Source: OMIW01 sp044235645 (lineage in GTDB: Bacteria > Bdellovibrionota_C > UBA2361 > OMIW01). Taken from it: a DNA stretch of 64,000 nucleotides. How positions within the stretch are numbered: position 1 is the stretch's first letter; each line of letters begins with the position of its first letter. The stretch is taken from the NCBI GenBank assembly GCA_044235645.1, contig JBIIHQ010000002.1, positions 124,001-188,000 of the forward strand, given 5' to 3'. Both the position numbers and the translations under genes were made by a program. Shown piece after piece: positions 1-7,736 of this stretch. The notes beneath the pieces were generated by a model that worked only from the letters and a program-made list of their open reading frames with translations, made no database searches and was not told the DNA's origin.

Positions 1-1
1 A

Positions 2-433
2 GAGACGACCCGACTATTGCGGGAGCGGCTTTCGTTTCCGAAGGAGCGGATCGTTCAGACATTTCAATCGCGTTTTGGGAAAGAGCCGTGGTTGACCCCT
101 TATACCGATGAATCGGTCGAGCTTTTCGGGGAGAACGGAGTTAAGCGACTTGCGGTTGTTTGTCCTGGATTTGCAGCTGATTGCCTCGAGACGATCGATG
201 AGATTGGGACTGAAGCACTTCATGCGTTTCAGGAAAAAGGTGGAGAGCAGCTTGCGCTGATCCCGAGCGTCAATGCACACCCTGCGTGGCTGGATGCGAT
301 GGCAGAGATAGTGACTGAAGCGATTGCCCCGTGGGTCCGCGAGCGTCCGTGCAGCGAGCCGTGCACGGTGCAGCAGTGTCCCGCAGTTCAGCCACGCCTC
401 GTTCTGCCCCGAACCAAAGCGGGGGGCGCGTAG
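2..433 (+). CDS. hemH: Ferrochelatase, C-terminal part (cut by window edge)
   Basis: Ferrochelatase inserts ferrous iron into protoporphyrin IX, the last step of protoheme synthesis. The reading frame is already open at base 2 and lacks its N-terminal half. The visible 143 residues carry the family's C-terminal features: the TT-R-L-RERL helix, a W-L-PYTDESVELF stretch, the VVCPGFAADCLETIDEI block with its conserved Gly-Phe and Asp-Cys-Leu-Glu-Thr, and a late N-x-HP-WLDAM motif. The last 30 residues are Cys/Pro/Arg-rich and not part of the usual fold. The stop codon is followed after one base by the GTG of the next gene, so the two are probably cotranscribed. hemC and hemD lie 41 kb away, so heme genes are dispersed. 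Confidence 0.9.
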   Translation, partial: ETTRLLRERLSFPKERIVQTFQSRFGKEPWLTPYTDESVELFGENGVKRLAVVCPGFAADCLETIDEIGTEALHAFQEKGGEQLALIPSVNAHPAWLDAMAEIVTEAIAPWVRERPCSEPCTVQQCPAVQPRLVLPRTKAGGA

Positions 434-434
434 G

Positions 435-1481
435 GTGGCTCTCTCAGCCCATCACCGTCGTTTCTTCCATGGGGGCCTCGGCGTCCTCGGTAGTGGTATT
501 GCGTTGTGGTGGTCTCTTCGTGGCGTTGATTGGAGTGATGTGCTCGCTGCCCTTAGGCAGGTGAGATGGGGGCTCATCCCACTGCTCGTCGTCACCTTTT
601 GGGCCCATTGTCGAGTACGGGCCTACCGGTGGCGGTACCTGCTACCCCCTCCGCATCGGGCGGCACTGCCTGATCTGTTTGATGGCCTGATTATCGGCAA
701 TCTCTGCACCTTCCTTCTTCCGTTACGGGCGGGGGAGTTTATTCGACCGTATTTGGTGTCTCGGCGGGGCATCTATCCGTATTCCGCCAGTCTTGCCTCG
801 GTTGTTGTTGAGCGATTCTTTGATCTCTCATCGGTCCTCTTCTGTTTTGGTTTAGTTGCATCCCAGTTTTCTGCGTTGCCGTTCTGGGTTTATCGGGGAG
901 CCCAGGGGTTGGGGATGCTCGCGGCATCGCTTCTGGTCGGCATCATCGTGGGGGCCTTTTTTCGCGATTCTGTCATCGCAATCGTGCGACGGATATTCGG
1001 TTTGTTCGGTGAGCGTTGGCGAGAGAGGCTTTTCAAAATAGTCGACGAATTGCTCTGTGCTGCCGCATCGCTCCGGAATCTCGATGCTTTGGCGAAAGTA
1101 CTCGCAGCAACCGTCTTTGTGTGGGGGTCGACGTTCCTCAGCTACTATCTCTTCATCGCGATGGTGCCCACCGTCGCTCCCTCGGTAACGATGGCGGTCG
1201 CGATGACGGTTATCGTTGCGCTCGCGGTCGCCGCTCCGAGCGCGCCCGGGTTTCTCGGCGTATACCAGGCCGGATGTGTCGGTGCGCTCGACCTATTCGG
1301 CGTCCCCCCCGAGAATGCGATCGTCATCGCCCTGGTTTCCCACGCTCTTCAATACCTCATGGTGCTCGGCTTTGGTCTCTTCTCCCTCCGTCGCCAAGGG
1401 GTCGGTTGGGGCGAACTTCGCCAGCGGGTGAGCAAGGAGGAATCGCCAATAGATGTGGTGAAGGAGCTGACGCTCACGTAA
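435..1481 (+). CDS. YbhN/AglD-type flippase-like integral membrane protein
   Basis: This 348-residue protein is rich in hydrophobic segments and matches the lysylphosphatidylglycerol-synthase transmembrane-region superfamily (LPG_synthase_TM, YbhN type). Visible family features are the RW-YLL-P block after the second membrane segment, a polar loop with R-GE-RP, and a late APSAPGFLGVYQAG segment rich in Pro and Gly. Members are thought to move lipids or lipid-linked precursors across the inner membrane, but the substrate cannot be read from sequence. I chose the GTG at 435, directly after the hemH stop, over an ATG at 324 that would overlap hemH by 110 bases in another frame. The downstream gene is convergent. 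Confidence 0.75.
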   Translation: MALSAHHRRFFHGGLGVLGSGIALWWSLRGVDWSDVLAALRQVRWGLIPLLVVTFWAHCRVRAYRWRYLLPPPHRAALPDLFDGLIIGNLCTFLLPLRAGEFIRPYLVSRRGIYPYSASLASVVVERFFDLSSVLFCFGLVASQFSALPFWVYRGAQGLGMLAASLLVGIIVGAFFRDSVIAIVRRIFGLFGERWRERLFKIVDELLCAAASLRNLDALAKVLAATVFVWGSTFLSYYLFIAMVPTVAPSVTMAVAMTVIVALAVAAPSAPGFLGVYQAGCVGALDLFGVPPENAIVIALVSHALQYLMVLGFGLFSLRRQGVGWGELRQRVSKEESPIDVVKELTLT

Positions 1482-1520
1482 GGGCAACAATCTATATCGA
1501 AGGCCGCGTGCACGGTATCA

Positions 1521-1545
1521 CGGGACTTTTTAGAGTCTAGTCCCG
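1521..1545 (+). terminator. Possible hairpin between convergent genes
   Basis: A 7-bp perfect stem (CGGGACT/AGTCCCG) with an 11-base loop lies in the 118-base gap between two convergent genes. No clear T run follows, so it is a weak terminator candidate. Confidence 0.25.
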
Positions 1546-1599
1546 CTCACAGTCTTCCGTGGCGGTATGTGCGTGCAAGCCAGGGCTCGCCTTCCCCAC

Positions 1600-2703
1600 C
1601 TATTTTCCGTCTCCAAAGGAGATACCAATTCCCCGTGCAGTCTCGATAAGTTGGTGATTGGGCGGAATAAGCTTCTCCGTCATGAGTGCATCTGAGAACG
1701 GAATGTCGGTTACCTGAGTTCCTTGATACGAGACGAGCCTTCCGAAGGAGCCGGCGGCAACCAGATCGAAGGCGTGAACCCCGAACTGGGTTCCGAGAAT
1801 TCTGTCAAACGCGATTGGTGAACCTCCTCGCAGCAGGTGCCCGAGGACCGTTTCCCGAATATCGGCGGAGAGTCCGGCATCTTTGAGCTGTCGCGAAAGC
1901 GCGTAAGCCACGCCGCCGAGCCGAACCGGATTGCGCCCCACTTCGGAAGACCCGACGGTTGTGATCAATCCATCCGTAGGACGGGCTCCCTCAGCGACAA
2001 CGACGATACTGTATCCCCGCTTTGCGGCGAAGCGCCGCTCGATCCGCTCCCGCACCGTGGCTATATCGTACGGAATCTCGGGGATCAGGCAAACCTCTGC
2101 ACCTCCGGAGAGCGCCGCATGAAGTGCGATCCACCCTGCCCCCCGCCCCATAACCTCGACGATCATGACCCGATTGTGGCTTTCTGCCGTTGTTACCAAT
2201 CGATCAATTGCATCTGTCGCCGTTTGCACCGCAGTCTGAAACCCAAAAGTGTAGTCGGTCCCCGCAAGATCGTTATCGATCGTCTTCGGCACCCCCACGA
2301 CGGGAAGCCCTCGATTTCCGAGATCGTATGAGATTCGTTGCGAACCATCTCCTCCAATCGATATAACCCCCGCAAAGCCGAATTCCCGAATCTTTGCGAT
2401 AAGCTCATCACTCCGGTCGATCGTCTCAACCGTTCCATCCTCTCGTCGCCACGACCACTCAAAGGGATTGCCCTTATTGGTGGTCAAAAGGATTGTTCCT
2501 CCCTGAACGTGAATCCGCGCGACCGTTTCTGACGTGAGAAGTCGAATCTCAGGAGGATCACGAAGAATGCCACAGAACGATTCGATACTTCCGTAGACCT
2601 CCCAGCCGCCAACCACTGACGCTCGTTTAACAACGCCTCGGATGACAGCATTTAATCCAGGACAATCACCACCTCCGGTAACGATAAGGAGTTTCTTTGC
2701 CAT
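1600..2703 (-). CDS. pfkA: 6-phosphofructokinase
   Basis: Phosphorylates fructose 6-phosphate to the 1,6-bisphosphate in glycolysis. The 367-residue protein has the nucleotide loop TGGGDCPGLN at residues 9-18, the GGDGS motif at 117-121, and the catalytic PKTIDND at 139-145 with Asp143 as base. It also has the sugar-phosphate helix VMGRGAGW. The key specificity positions are Gly120 (Gly104 in the E. coli enzyme), which favours ATP as donor, and Lys140 (Gly124 in E. coli), more common in PPi-dependent enzymes. The Gly/Lys combination is known from ATP-using members of the PPi-type clade, so ATP is the likelier donor. The ATG at 2703 gives a normal N-terminus. The gene appears to be transcribed alone. 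Confidence 0.92.
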   Translation of the reverse strand: MAKKLLIVTGGGDCPGLNAVIRGVVKRASVVGGWEVYGSIESFCGILRDPPEIRLLTSETVARIHVQGGTILLTTNKGNPFEWSWRREDGTVETIDRSDELIAKIREFGFAGVISIGGDGSQRISYDLGNRGLPVVGVPKTIDNDLAGTDYTFGFQTAVQTATDAIDRLVTTAESHNRVMIVEVMGRGAGWIALHAALSGGAEVCLIPEIPYDIATVRERIERRFAAKRGYSIVVVAEGARPTDGLITTVGSSEVGRNPVRLGGVAYALSRQLKDAGLSADIRETVLGHLLRGGSPIAFDRILGTQFGVHAFDLVAAGSFGRLVSYQGTQVTDIPFSDALMTEKLIPPNHQLIETARGIGISFGDGK

Positions 2704-2771
2704 CGTAATTCTCTATTCTCTCAATGAAATTGTTAACAGCGCGAATTCAAGGGATCAACGGGCGCACCCGA

Positions 2772-3593
2772 TTACAGTCGGCCCGATAGCCTGATGCGGC
2801 GATGTGCGAGCGATGGGAGGTTGGAGCGAACCTGCGTGAGATACTGCCTACTGAGGTCTGCGTAGGCGATCGATTCGCCCTCCATCGCTCTTGCGAGCTG
2901 CGTCCCCCATGGATCCACTACACACGAATTGCCGAACGAGTGCCTCGCGCCACCGTGTTTTCCGCATTGATTCGGTGCGAGGACGTATACCTGGTTTTCG
3001 ATCGCACGGGTCTGAATGAGGGGATGCCAATGAGCTGCACCCGTTTCGAAGGTAAACGCCGAGGGTGCGGTGATGATCTGCGCTCCGTCATCGACCAATC
3101 TGCGATAGAGCTCGGGGAAGCGCAGATCGTAACAGGTCGTCAACCCAACCCGCCATACACCGGAGCTTGTCCGCATCTCGGTAACCACGACCTCGTCGCC
3201 AGCAAGAACCCGCTCTGATTCAGCATGAGTTTGACCACTCGGGAGGGTAACGTCGAAGAGGTGAATCTTCCGATAGGTTGCGTGAATCGCGCCCATTGGA
3301 TCGATAAGAACTTGAGTATTATGAATTTTCGGCGAGCCACCAATTCGCTCAGGAAATGAGCCCACGGTAATCCAAACCCCAAGCTCCGCAGCACACTCTC
3401 GAAATGGTTCAAGAAGACTGCCATTCACCGTATCGGCGATCTTCGCCGGAGAGTCGCCGACATAAAGGGTATTCTCGGGAAATAGCAACCACTCAGCATC
3501 AGCCGCAGCCGCACTTCGTGCAAGCCGAAGTGCGCGCGCGGTGTTGTCCGAGGGAAGCTCTTTCGAGCAAAGTTGAAGAAGGGCGACACGCAT
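2772..3593 (-). CDS. Carbon-nitrogen hydrolase (Nit1-type amidase)
   Basis: A 273-residue nitrilase-superfamily amidohydrolase. The catalytic triad is visible: Glu in LLFPENT, Lys in TYRKIHLFD and Cys in LTTCYDLRFPELYR. The RKIHLFD and CYDLRFPELYR blocks are typical of the Nit1/Nit2 branch, whose best-supported role is removing deaminated glutathione or omega-amidase activity in metabolite repair. The start is the ATG at 3593, about 10 bases after a purine-rich CAGGAAG ribosome site. A longer open frame reaches 3851 but would overlap the lipase gene upstream. Gene spacing suggests expression with or after that lipase gene. The exact substrate is not shown by the sequence. Confidence 0.88.
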   Translation of the reverse strand: MRVALLQLCSKELPSDNTARALRLARSAAAADAEWLLFPENTLYVGDSPAKIADTVNGSLLEPFRECAAELGVWITVGSFPERIGGSPKIHNTQVLIDPMGAIHATYRKIHLFDVTLPSGQTHAESERVLAGDEVVVTEMRTSSGVWRVGLTTCYDLRFPELYRRLVDDGAQIITAPSAFTFETGAAHWHPLIQTRAIENQVYVLAPNQCGKHGGARHSFGNSCVVDPWGTQLARAMEGESIAYADLSRQYLTQVRSNLPSLAHRRIRLSGRL

Positions 3594-3669
3594 CGGGGTA
3601 ACTTCCTGCAAGAAATCTCTCAAAACACAGTAAAACAATAATACAAACGCCGCCTTTGAGACAATGGAT

Positions 3670-4491
3670 TCAATTGTTGGGAAGAGCCGCGAGGTAATCC
3701 GCAATTTCGGCAAAGAGTGCGAGATGGTCGAAAGGTATTTTCCATCCAGGCACGGGATGCAACCCGATAATCCCGCTGTGATCAGTGGTGCACGTTCCTC
3801 GGTATTCACCCCATTTGGCAGATGCAACGGGCACCAATCCGTCGTGGTCATTACCCGTCATGCCAGCAACCATCCCCTGGAGGCGACGAGCCTTGAGAGC
3901 AAAACCCGTGGTACAATTATCGAGAACGGCACCATACGAAAAGTAGCGAACCCGGGGGTCGTCAATAATCGTTGGATTAAAAGTCTCGTTGAGGTAGCGT
4001 GGGGAGAGGTTTTCTATAGCAGGCCAATCCTTGACCCCTATTTTCTTAGTAAATGCGCGTTCCTTCGAAAGAGGAATGAGGGGTGAAGCGAGACGGGACG
4101 AGAAACGAATCAGCCTCTGGAAAAACACTGGAAGGGCATCGGCAGCGGGAGAACCTCGGTGCGGGGTTACCAGGGTAGTGACCGACCGAACCCGCCCACC
4201 CCATCCAAGGCCGCTCGGAGACGCGATAAACCGAGCATCAAGTCCCCCCATGCTGTGACCGATCAGATGCAGCGGAGCGTCCGGCGAGCACGCCACATCA
4301 ATCTGAGCCGCTACCAGCCGTGCGCGCGACTCGATCGATGCAACCGGATCGGGGAGCGGTTGCAGCACAACAAATCCTCTCTCCTCCAACAGAGGCTTTA
4401 CCCCCCGATACATTTGCCAGACAAAAAACCGATCAAACCCGAACAGGCCGGGTAACAGGGCGATGGCAGGTGAGGAAGGCGAGGTGGGCAT
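3670..4491 (-). CDS. Alpha/beta-hydrolase, triacylglycerol-lipase-like
   Basis: A 273-residue alpha/beta hydrolase. The oxyanion LLPGLFGFD motif sits near the N-terminus, the nucleophile elbow GHSMGG near residue 99, and an acidic NDHDGLVPVASAKWG block and a late DHLALF His complete a plausible Ser-Asp-His triad. The order and the TLVTPHRGSP block resemble bacterial lipases of the LipA (Burkholderia/Pseudomonas) class. No obvious signal peptide is seen, so it may be cytoplasmic or exported by another route. A type II secretion cluster, which often exports such lipases, lies elsewhere in this window, but a link is only inference. Confidence 0.78.
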   Translation of the reverse strand: MPTSPSSPAIALLPGLFGFDRFFVWQMYRGVKPLLEERGFVVLQPLPDPVASIESRARLVAAQIDVACSPDAPLHLIGHSMGGLDARFIASPSGLGWGGRVRSVTTLVTPHRGSPAADALPVFFQRLIRFSSRLASPLIPLSKERAFTKKIGVKDWPAIENLSPRYLNETFNPTIIDDPRVRYFSYGAVLDNCTTGFALKARRLQGMVAGMTGNDHDGLVPVASAKWGEYRGTCTTDHSGIIGLHPVPGWKIPFDHLALFAEIADYLAALPNN

Positions 4492-5101
4492 GACGGGTGG
4501 GGTACGGGAGACCGCGAGAATGAGCGCAGGGTAAAAATTGAGTATAAACGAGATACCTCTTCGACCGAAATCGATTGTTCATCCGATTGAACCGGGGGGT
4601 AACTGAATAGAACAGGGTGCGATCCGAGGCGTTCAGCAAGGGCTGATCGACGGCAACGTTCGCCCGTCATTAATGTCGGGGTATTGAACCTCCAGTCCGA
4701 ATAAGCTGGAGAGGAAGGTTCCCCAATCAGCAGGATAAAATCGCATCGAGCCCATGGCCCCTTTCTGCAGATCTCATAGTCTCTGAACAGGCTCTCAAAT
4801 GATTCCACACCTCGTCGAGCGAGACGTGATTGTGGAGATTTGGGCAGTTTTTGCTAGCTTTGACACGCGAGGCAGTATCGAGATACCGTGAGGGATGCAA
4901 AGAGAGCTCGAAAAGCCCGCGACATCTCCGCAACGCGTGCCATTGGAGATGGTAGCGGTTATTCTCGGGCGAACCCGACGGGATGGGCTCGAATCGTTCG
5001 CGGCTCCTGCCGTCTCTTATAGTTGTGGTACATTCTCGTTTGTTCTCGTGACCTTCACCGAGGTGGGGTGACATATTTCTTATCCACCATGGAGTTTGAC
5101 C
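4492..5101. other. Intergenic region, no supportable gene
   Basis: This 610-base gap separates two divergent genes. Minus-strand open frames of 136 and 115 codons exist but overlap each other, show no recognisable domain and have atypical composition, so I do not call them. A TTGACA at 4860-4865 with a poor -10 about 16 bases later is a weak promoter candidate for the glycosyltransferase gene. Confidence 0.5.
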
Positions 5102-6370
5102 ATGGAAGCGCTTCCTCTGGCAGGTGTCGCATCATCCGCAGTCCATCCACTCGAATCGACGCAAATCAGCACACATCTTGAGCCTTCTCCCCTTGCTGGT
5201 GTGGGCATCATTCATCTTTTTTCACTTGGGCTGTCGGCGAGGCAGTTCCTCGTTCCCCATTTTTGTGCACTTGCGCAACAGCGGGCGGAGCAGCTCCTGG
5301 TCTGTTCTGAGGGGCGCGAGGGTCGGGAGGCGGCTGAGCGCGGAGGGATGCGGTTCGAGCCGGTGCGGATTGCGCAATCAATTCGGCCGATCGCCGATAT
5401 CGGCGCCGTTTTTCGTCTCACCCGCCTATTCCGGCGTGAGTGCCCGGCGATGGTGATTGCTCACATGAGTAAAGCCGCTGCTGTGGGACTAGTCGCTGCG
5501 TGGATAACCCGAGTTCGGAGCCGCGTTTACTATAATCACGGAATGGCTCTCTTTTCAGCGACGGGTCTCAAGAGAGTGCTTCTGTGGCTTGTTGAGTGGA
5601 TCTCTTGTGCGAGCGCCACACGGGTGGTTTTTTGTAGTCAATCGACTAAGGCAGAGGCCGTCCGGCTCGGCGTGGTGAGTGCGGAGAAGGCCCAGGTGGT
5701 AGGTGAGGGTTCAATTGCGGGCGTTGATACGACTGCATTTGCTCCCGCTCAGGGAGCGATTCGGGAGAGCGCGCGACGGGCACTCAACGTTCCCCTTGGC
5801 GCCGTAGCAGTTGGATTTGTGGGCCGGCAGGTTCCTCATAAGGGGCTCCTGACCGTACTTGAGGCGTGGCGGGCACTAGACGAGAAGGTTCGTAGCCGAG
5901 CGGTGCTTGTGGTCGTGGGAGGAATGCCGACAGCAGCGGTGGCTGAGGCACTTGACCAATCGGCTTCTGAAGATAACTCGATAATTGTAGCGGGGACCAG
6001 GACTGATATGCCGACCGTGTACGCCGCGCTGGACCTGGTTGTCCTGCCCAGCTGGCACGAAGGATTTCCGTACAGTCTTCTAGAGGCGCAGGCGAGCGGG
6101 GTGCCGGTAATAGCTTCTGCGGTTACGGGAAACATTGATGCGGTTATCCCCGATGTTACTGGAACATTGGTACCTCCGCGTGACCCTGATGCACTTGCTG
6201 CGAGCTTGACGCAGCTGATCGATGACCCCGACAGGCGAGCGGCCTTCGGTCGTGCCGCCCGAGAGAGAATCTGCCGGTTGTTTTCACGAGAACGGGTGAT
6301 CGCTGATCATCTGGCGATGTATGGAGCGGAGGTAGAGGGGAGGGGGAATAGTGCAGGCTTTTGCCGGTGA
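5102..6370 (+). CDS. Glycosyltransferase family 4 (GT-B fold)
   Basis: A 422-residue GT-B retaining glycosyltransferase, cytoplasmic or membrane-associated, likely adding a sugar during surface polysaccharide or lipopolysaccharide assembly. The N-terminal acceptor domain contains HMSKA and YYNHG blocks typical of family-4 enzymes. The C-terminal donor domain starts around residue 240 with VGFVGRQVPHKG and carries the E-x7-E signature HEGFPYSLLEAQASGVPVIAS followed by GNIDAV. I start it at the ATG at 5102, seven bases after a GGAG; a TTG two codons upstream is possible. The first 35 residues before GVGIIHLFSLG are an unusual extension. Donor and acceptor are unknown. A sugar transferase lies at 24 kb but they are not clustered. 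Confidence 0.85.
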   Translation: MEALPLAGVASSAVHPLESTQISTHLEPSPLAGVGIIHLFSLGLSARQFLVPHFCALAQQRAEQLLVCSEGREGREAAERGGMRFEPVRIAQSIRPIADIGAVFRLTRLFRRECPAMVIAHMSKAAAVGLVAAWITRVRSRVYYNHGMALFSATGLKRVLLWLVEWISCASATRVVFCSQSTKAEAVRLGVVSAEKAQVVGEGSIAGVDTTAFAPAQGAIRESARRALNVPLGAVAVGFVGRQVPHKGLLTVLEAWRALDEKVRSRAVLVVVGGMPTAAVAEALDQSASEDNSIIVAGTRTDMPTVYAALDLVVLPSWHEGFPYSLLEAQASGVPVIASAVTGNIDAVIPDVTGTLVPPRDPDALAASLTQLIDDPDRRAAFGRAARERICRLFSRERVIADHLAMYGAEVEGRGNSAGFCR

Positions 6371-6605
6371 TGAATCCAGGAGACCCTTGTCAAAGATCGA
6401 TTCAGCTTTATATCGGATGTTACCTAAAAATTTCTCTTAAGGTTTCCCCCCTTTTTATACGATACTAAGAATAGAGGCATTGCATATCCTCGGCACATCT
6501 CCGGTCGTGATCGGCTTGATTGATAGTGATGAGCTGATAAGTTGAGCGGATGAGGGTGCGGAGGCACGACGTTCCCTTGATCCGTTATCGACCAAGAAGG
6601 AGACC

Positions 6606-7004
6606 ATGTCGCTACTCACATTTCTTCGTGTCGCTCAGGACCTCGATTCAGCGGGCCTCTTGTGGCAGCCTGAGATAGGGGACGAGATTTCGCAGCGATC
6701 GGCCCCCGAAGTAGTCTCGATCTTGATAGATCCCCAAGGAATGACCCCGACGACCTTGAGAGAGACCTTCGTCTGGCTGCCGACTGTCGAGCAGCTTGTT
6801 CACCAACTGGAGGCGAGAAAAGCTATCCTGTTCCACGCTGGGCTCGAACTCAACGAGCGAGCTCTTGCTTACAAGACGGTAGTTCAGGTCGGTCGCGGAC
6901 AACTTGAGGCTACGGGGAACACTCTGCGCGATGCGATAGGGTGTGCGTTGAGGGACCTGCTTCTTCTCGAGTGTAAAAACCACGGGGGTGTCCCCATTCA
7001 TTGA
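6606..7004 (+). CDS. Small conserved-looking protein of unknown function
   Basis: A 132-residue soluble protein with a strong ribosome site (AAGGAG) about 5 bases before the ATG, which supports it being a real gene. I recognise no domain. The sequence is mixed alpha/beta in look, with an acidic middle and a C-terminal helix followed by a short Cys/His tail. It stands alone between a plus-strand glycosyltransferase gene and a convergent dedA-like gene. Confidence 0.65.
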   Translation: MSLLTFLRVAQDLDSAGLLWQPEIGDEISQRSAPEVVSILIDPQGMTPTTLRETFVWLPTVEQLVHQLEARKAILFHAGLELNERALAYKTVVQVGRGQLEATGNTLRDAIGCALRDLLLLECKNHGGVPIH

Positions 7005-7038
7005 GCGGCGGATAAGATGCGTTTCTTGGGGGAATTGA

Positions 7039-7683
7039 TTATTCCCTTAAGGAATCGGGACGTGGATCTGCCAGCTCGGGAGCTCTTTCTGCTGGGGCCA
7101 ATCTGCGTCGAAGATACAACCATCCTGCAGCACCGAGGACAACACCTATCAAGAGAGATGCGTATTTAGCAGTCCTCATCCACTCGATAACTGCCGGAAG
7201 GTGCTCAGCACCCCAATAGCCGAGCCCCAATAAAACCGGTACACTAACCAGAGCTGCACAAGCATCAGCCACTAAAAATCTCCCAAATCTCATTCCAAAT
7301 GCACCGCACGAGAGAAAGGTCGCAGTACGAAGGTAGAAGAGATGTCGGGCGAGAAAAATCATGACAAATGCGTGGCGGTCGATTCGAAGATTGATAGCCT
7401 CCATCCTCTCGGGAGAGAAGCGAGCTCCGAATAGTTTGCTCCGAAAAAGACGGGGTCCGAATCTCCGACCAAACCAAAAGATGAGGGCATCCGAGAAAAC
7501 TATCGTGAAATAACCGACAAGGAGGGTGGTTCGCCAGGACGCAGCGTCGTGGTGAATGGCAGCCCCCATAAAAAGGAGGGGCATATCTTCGGGAATAGGC
7601 AGACCCACCGAGCCCCCTAACAGGAGCAGGACGAATGCACCGTAGATAAAAAAGCCTTGTTGGGAGAGAAGCCAGTCAAACAT
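7039..7683 (-). CDS. DedA/SNARE-associated family membrane protein
   Basis: A 214-residue polytopic inner-membrane protein of the DedA (VTT domain) family, linked to lipid scrambling or undecaprenyl-phosphate recycling and to membrane homeostasis. Diagnostic blocks are the reentrant GGSVGLPIPEDMPLLFMG with Pro and Glu, the central D-x-IFWFGRRFG, and the F-x-ARHLFYLRTATFLSCGAFGM block holding the conserved Arg residues, followed by Gly-rich membrane segments. The length is usual for the family. The C-terminal 25 residues are hydrophilic and cytoplasmic in appearance. It ends tail-to-tail with the small unknown gene at 6606-7004. Confidence 0.9.
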   Translation of the reverse strand: MFDWLLSQQGFFIYGAFVLLLLGGSVGLPIPEDMPLLFMGAAIHHDAASWRTTLLVGYFTIVFSDALIFWFGRRFGPRLFRSKLFGARFSPERMEAINLRIDRHAFVMIFLARHLFYLRTATFLSCGAFGMRFGRFLVADACAALVSVPVLLGLGYWGAEHLPAVIEWMRTAKYASLLIGVVLGAAGWLYLRRRLAPAERAPELADPRPDSLRE

Positions 7684-7736
7684 TCGATTCTATTGGACGG
7701 GGCTGGGAGGGGTGCAGTCCCCAAAGCCCTTACGTT

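Noticed and set aside
4398..5074. Two minus-strand frames in the lipase-glycosyltransferase gap
   Set aside because: They overlap each other and the lipase start, have no ribosome site and odd composition.
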